DNA of 64,000 nucleotides from Serratia symbiotica (GTDB lineage Bacteria; Pseudomonadota; Gammaproteobacteria; Enterobacterales; Enterobacteriaceae): NCBI GenBank assembly GCA_024160085.1, contig JAMDYG010000001.1, positions 868,001 to 932,000 of the forward strand, read 5' to 3'. Shown piece by piece: positions 58,716 to 64,000 of this stretch (position 1 is its first letter; each line of letters starts with the position of its first letter). The notes under the pieces were generated by a model. It saw only the letters and a program-made list of their open reading frames with translations, ran no database searches and was not told where the DNA came from. The position numbers and the translations under genes were made by a program.

Positions 58716-58845
58716 AAATGCTTCGCCAAGACTGAAACCTACTCTTCCAAATTCACAAAACGGCATTCTACCCAACTATTTCTGTACTCGCTTAGTCACG
58801 TTAAAGTGTCGCCTGATGAGATAATATAAAGAAGAAGATGGCGCA
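58716..58845 (+). other. possible yecD 3' scrap
   Basis: The plus strand near 58764-58835 reads FYPTISVLA, stop, SR, stop, SVA, faintly like the end of the YecD isochorismatase-like protein that precedes yecE in E. coli. Weak evidence. Confidence 0.25.
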
Positions 58846-59666
58846 TTGATCTACATTGGACTACCACAGTGGCAGCACAATACTTGGAGCTGTATCTGGC
58901 TGCGTGATTTGACAGATTATAGCCGTTATTTCAACTGCGTAGAAGGCAATACCACTTTTTACGCATTGCCCAAACAAGAAACCCTGCAATGCTGACACGA
59001 CATGACGCACGATAATTTCCGCTTCTGTTTTAAATTTCCCTCGGATATCAGCCACAAAGCAGCCCTGCACAACTGCAACGCCGATCTGCAAGCGTTTTAT
59101 CAATGTCTGGAGCCGCTGCATCAGCGCATAGGCCAACTGTGGCTACAATTACCGGCCACCTTTGGCCTCGAGAACTACTAAGAATGTGGCAATTTTTTGA
59201 CGCACTACCAAAAACGTTCACCTACGATGTGGAAGTGCGTCATCCGGCTTTCTTCACCAAGGGGGAGGCGGAACGTCTGCTGAATTAGGGGCCGCATCAG
59301 CGCGGCATCAATCGGGTGATCCTCGACAGCTGCGCCGTAACATCACGCCCTATCCAACAACGCCACAGTGTGCGATAAGCAGCAGAAAAAACCAACGCTC
59401 TCGGTGCCACGCACTACTCACTGCCAACCAGCTGTTAGTACGCTTTATCGGCAGCGATGTATTAGCATATAACTTGCGCTGGTTCGCCGTCTGGCAGTAG
59501 AAGCTCGCGCTCTGGCAACAGCGGCATCAGCCTTACCTGTTTACCCATACACCGGATAACGGTGATTCACCGCAGCATGCGCAAAAAATCTGGCAGCAGT
59601 TGCGCCAGGTGATCCCTAATCTGCCTGCACCGCCGGACTAGCCACAACAAGGATGCGCTATTTTGA
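58846..59666 (+). pseudogene. yecE: DUF72 protein YecE, decayed
   Basis: From a TTG at 58846: IYIGLPQWQHNTWSCIWLRD, YSRYFNCVEGNTTFYALPKQ, ETLQC, stop, then DNFRFCFKFPSDISHKAALH, LEPLHQRIGQLWLQLPATFG, and after a stop and shift FTYDVEVRHPAFFTKGEAER. Further pieces near 59450 (RFIGSDV) and 59530 (QPYLFTHTPDN). The family is widely conserved and of unknown function. At least five stops and shifts. Confidence 0.88.
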
Positions 59667-59763
59667 CTACATCACCTAACTGATTGCAGAGCTATCATCA
59701 GACGGACGCGCTGCGTTTTCTCGCCGTCATCTGTTAGAATGCGCGCTTCGAATGCTGAACTAA

Positions 59764-61484
<1,721 letters not shown>

Positions 61485-61527
61485 TCGATGACTCACTACC
61501 TGATGCTAACTGTATAGTGGCGAGGTT

Positions 61528-62308
61528 TTATTGCTGGCGATATAGGTTCTGTGCCAAGGAGGCAACTAAGGCTAGCGTATTTTTCATTATCGCCATCATT
61601 TCGCCATCCACACAATAATGGCTAAATTTGTCAGATTCGTTGTCGGAACACATAGTGACGCCCGCTTTACGATAGCGCATGGTGGAATGCACGGCATGGC
61701 CTGAAGAACTGTGTAGTTTCTGAATGTCGATATTGACAAACTTGTGCAGGTTGCTAAGTCGTACCCCGCCACCCGCAATAATCCCCAGTCCTGGTTGGCA
61801 TGGCGTAAATTGCGCAGCAATGTCAGACCAAACTCGGCATTCTGCTGTTGCCCTGAAGTCAAAATACGTGCTACACTAAGCTGCGCCAGTTGCTCAAAGG
61901 AGCAGCATCAGGTTATCTGGCACATGTCAAATGCTAGATGGAAAGTCACAGCCATATTGCCACTCAGTTGCATCACTTTACGCATACGCGACAAGTCTAT
62001 ATGGCCTTCCTCATCTAGCCTAGCATACCACCACCACGAGACCGGGGAAGCCCATATCGCGGATCTGGGCGACATCTTGCTTGATCACCTCGAAATCCAG
62101 CGTGCTGTAGCAAAAATCGCCACCACGCGGACTAACGATAGGATGTACGGGAATAGTAGTTACCCGTTCGCGTGCCAAAAGGAGCGTACCATAGCTCGGC
62201 ATCAACCTACCATCGCTGCGGCGGGCGCACAATTCAATGCGATCCCGCCCCTACTTGTTCAGCCGTCAGTGCGCAATCTAAGTTAAAGCAGCAAATTTCC
62301 AATTTCAT
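61528..62308 (-). pseudogene. cutC: CutC-family protein, decayed
   Basis: From the ATG at 62308: [20 protein letters not shown], a small shift, [51 protein letters not shown], stop, [35 protein letters not shown], then [20 protein letters not shown] and, after shifts, the tail MAIMKNTLALVASLAQNLYR. CutC is a TIM-barrel protein once linked to copper homeostasis. Loss of the invariant His in VTFHRAFDM context (Arg to Leu) adds to the stops. Confidence 0.9.
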
Positions 62309-62523
62309 TATTGTCACCCCAGATGACGGCCAACATTTGGCGGAAATTGTTAATTTCTTTTGCGGGCAGAAGCATTGGCATCTACTCACTCAATGTGTTC
62401 ACTATGGCATTTAATTTTGATCAATAGGGAGAATATCGTCACAATGGCGATATATAAATCAGATAAATCATCTCACAAGTGAATCGCTACCGCTAGAGTA
62501 AGGAGGCTGTTGCAACAGCCATG

Positions 62524-63051
62524 TTAGGATTTTTCGCTAGTGACGATTTCCCTGATGGAGTAAGGATAAAATTTTATCGTCATGCTACCATCGCTGATGG
62601 CTAAGCTCGGGTTAGGCAGCCGATCACCATCACCCTGTAGAACACTTTATTTCAACGTGATCCCAGGTGCTAACAGCGCTTCATCAGCCAAGTAGCTTAA
62701 TGCCCACGCATGCAACGTGTCAGGATCACCACGGAGCACCAGCTCCAAGTGTTCCCAGCCTTCGTGCAGATAGCGCTTTTCTCCTGGATACGGCAGTTCT
62801 ACGCAATCTATCAACCACGGTCCCATATTGAGCGGCTGTTGCAAATTAAACAAGCAGATCAGAAGGATATTGATCATCGATTCGGACAGTAGTGAAGCGC
62901 GCTGCATTAGCCCCCGCCGCCATCGTTCAGCTGTGGTGTCTTGGTAGCAGCGTACTGAAATGTGATCGGCGCTAAATTGCGATAAATCAAGCTGCAATTT
63001 CGCCGCTAACTGATCCAGTGCCTGTTCAAAACGCGGCAAATAAAGTGCCAT
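62524..63051 (-). pseudogene. yecM: YecM (VOC-like) protein with an in-frame stop
   Basis: MALYLPRFEQALDQLAAKLQ, LDLSQFSADHISVRCYQDTT, AERWRRGLMQRASLLSESMI and CVELPYPGEKRYLHEGWEHL match YecM, a metal-binding-fold protein of unknown role. The first 134 codons are open, beginning about 13 residues later than in E. coli. A TAA at 62647-62649 interrupts the frame, which then continues SVLQGDGDRLPNPSLAISDG and SMTIKFYPYSIREIVTSEKS to the old stop at 62524. Only one lesion is visible, so this is a recent loss or a shortened but stable protein. Confidence 0.85.
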
Positions 63052-63451
63052 ATCGTTAAGGTCGGCGGATAGCCTGTAAGGGGGTCATGAAAGCCTTAAA
63101 CAACAGAATACGCATTTATACGACGAGGTAATTTAACCAATGAGACATATCTTACCATGATTGCCTATTTGGGATGATATAGGCCCACTTGGTTATGATA
63201 TTTCTCATTCGACCAGCATTAGTGCAGGAAGTAATTTATCAATATGTATGCTTGATTAACAATAGGAATTCTCCTATCTACTACAGCTTTTTATTATGAA
63301 GACAAAATCCTGCTGAATCAACGTCATTTGTTCATAAAAACTAAATAACCATTTCACAATAATACTAGGGATACTTTAGAGAAAACTAGAGCTGAAATAA
63401 TAGTGATGTCTCTATATTGTTGATATCACTGGTGCTGATAGTGGTATACTT
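63052..63451. other. AT-rich region upstream of yecM
   Basis: 400 bases without recognisable gene. Confidence 0.4.
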
Positions 63452-63575
63452 GTCGTACTTCACATTGCTTGTGCGTTAGCTTTCCCCGCTCACCCCCGTC
63501 ATTTAATGGGGTAAACATCTGGGGGGGGGGTTACTGCGTTGCCGATTTCCTGCAACACGAATTTTTTCGGGTATA
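63452..63575. repeat. ERIC element, copy 4
   Basis: GTCGTACTTCACATTGCTTG, GCGTTAGCTTTCCCCGCTCA and the end TTTTTTCGGGTATA fit a diverged ERIC. Its centre contains a run of ten G (63521-63530). Confidence 0.6.
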
Positions 63576-63878
63576 GCTGCATACGCTATTTATCGCCACT
63601 TTAAGTTACGCCGCAACTACACTTTGCGTGCTGGTCGCCCAATAAAAACTTGGCCTGTTTACTTTCTCTCCTTCTGTCTGTTACCTAATTACCACGCTTT
63701 AGTGAAGATAGATCTTACGGTGGATCTTTCATCGCTGGATCTTCGTCAACTACTGACTAAACACATTAGATCGGTTACAATTATAGGCTATTTCTAGTGG
63801 GTCGGTACCCTCTGATCCTCTCTTTAAATCCGGCAGGGGCATGGTACAATGCCGCGCGTTCATCATTAAGGTAACCCG
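63576..63878. other. argS upstream region
   Basis: No gene recognised except the argS promoter candidate near its right end. Confidence 0.4.
63823..63850 (+). promoter_or_regulatory. candidate sigma-70 promoter of argS
   Basis: TTTAAA (63823-63828) and TACAAT (63845-63850) are spaced 16 bases apart, about 30 bases before the argS start. The -35 is a weak match. Confidence 0.4.
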
Positions 63879-64000
63879 TTGAATATTCAGGTTCTGCTCT
63901 CAGATAAAGTCAACCAGGCACTAATTGCCGCAGGTGCACCAGCTGATTGCGAAGCGCAAGTACGTCAGTCAGCCAAAGCGCAATTTGGTAATTACCAGGT
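63879..64000 (+). CDS. argS: arginyl-tRNA synthetase, 5' end
   Basis: The first 40 codons of ArgS, running out of the window: [20 protein letters not shown] then [19 protein letters not shown], the conserved N-terminal tRNA-binding domain. The initiation codon is TTG at 63879 (E. coli uses ATG or GTG at this point), with an AAGG site eight bases upstream. No upstream in-frame ATG is compatible. Position after yecM is as in E. coli. Confidence 0.92.
   Translation, partial: MNIQVLLSDKVNQALIAAGAPADCEAQVRQSAKAQFGNYQ

Overview
The window looks like a piece of chromosome from a Serratia-type gammaproteobacterium undergoing host-restricted genome decay, most like the aphid symbiont Serratia symbiotica. 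Three things point that way. Intact proteins (Zwf, RuvABC, AspS, CmoAB, MinCD, MepM, RhlE) read like close enterobacterial orthologues. Gene order follows the enterobacterial backbone: uvrB-ybhK-moaABCDE-ybhL, nhaB-dsbB-ycgN-ycgM-ycgL-minCDE-rnd, yeaY-tsaB-yoaA-yoaB-zwf-hexR-pykA-lpxM-mepM-znuA, ruvBA-ruvC-yebC-nudB-aspS and yecE-cmoA-cmoB-cutC-yecM-argS. Yet more than half of the recognisable genes carry stops, frameshifts or deletions, and mobile-element debris is everywhere. The species name is an inference; no rRNA gene is present. I found no tRNA gene and no CRISPR array.

Layout. 1-10400: 3' end of uvrB, a dead VF530/DUF2132 gene, intact ybhK, a wholly dead molybdopterin operon (moaA-E), intact ybhL and rhlE, dead dusC, intact ansP. 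10690-15140: a ruined catecholate siderophore locus (entCEBA-like operon, TonB-receptor tail, NRPS adenylation-domain fragment). 15185-26900: a mosaic of mobile DNA: IS66 remnant; plasmid-like block (orphan DNA methyltransferase, parA plus an intact ribbon-helix-helix partner, vapBC); IS91-family transposase; a Tn402/Tn5053-type tniA-B-Q-R transposon with its terminal repeat and res site; and an AT-rich block with an unrecognised hydrophobic Gly/Ala-rich protein abutting a truncated nhaB. 27940-36650: intact dsbB, dead ycgN, a decayed LuxR-type regulator and chaperone-usher fimbrial operon inserted between ycgN and ycgM, dead ycgM and ycgL. 36780-38620: minCDE, with minE altered by a 29-bp tandem duplication. 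38970-39979: a nearly complete IS903-type element. 40160-50700: dead rnd, yeaY, yoaA, yoaB, hexR, pykA and lpxM around intact tsaB and zwf. 50960-58210: mepM, dead znuA, then the intact aspS-nudB-yebC-ruvC and ruvAB genes (yebC has a C-terminal nonsense change). 58840-64000: dead yecE, intact cmoA-cmoB, dead cutC and yecM, and the start of argS.

What survives serves DNA repair and recombination (uvrB, ruvABC), cell division (min), tRNA modification and charging (tsaB, cmoAB, aspS, argS), cell wall and disulfide chemistry (mepM, dsbB), NADPH supply (zwf) and asparagine uptake (ansP). What is lost is environmental: molybdoenzyme cofactor, iron and zinc scavenging, fimbriae, Na+/H+ exchange (nhaB), secondary lipid A acylation (lpxM) and one pyruvate kinase (pykA). 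Two dispersed short repeat families (four ERIC copies, three copies of a 124-149 bp MITE-like element) punctuate the intergenic DNA.
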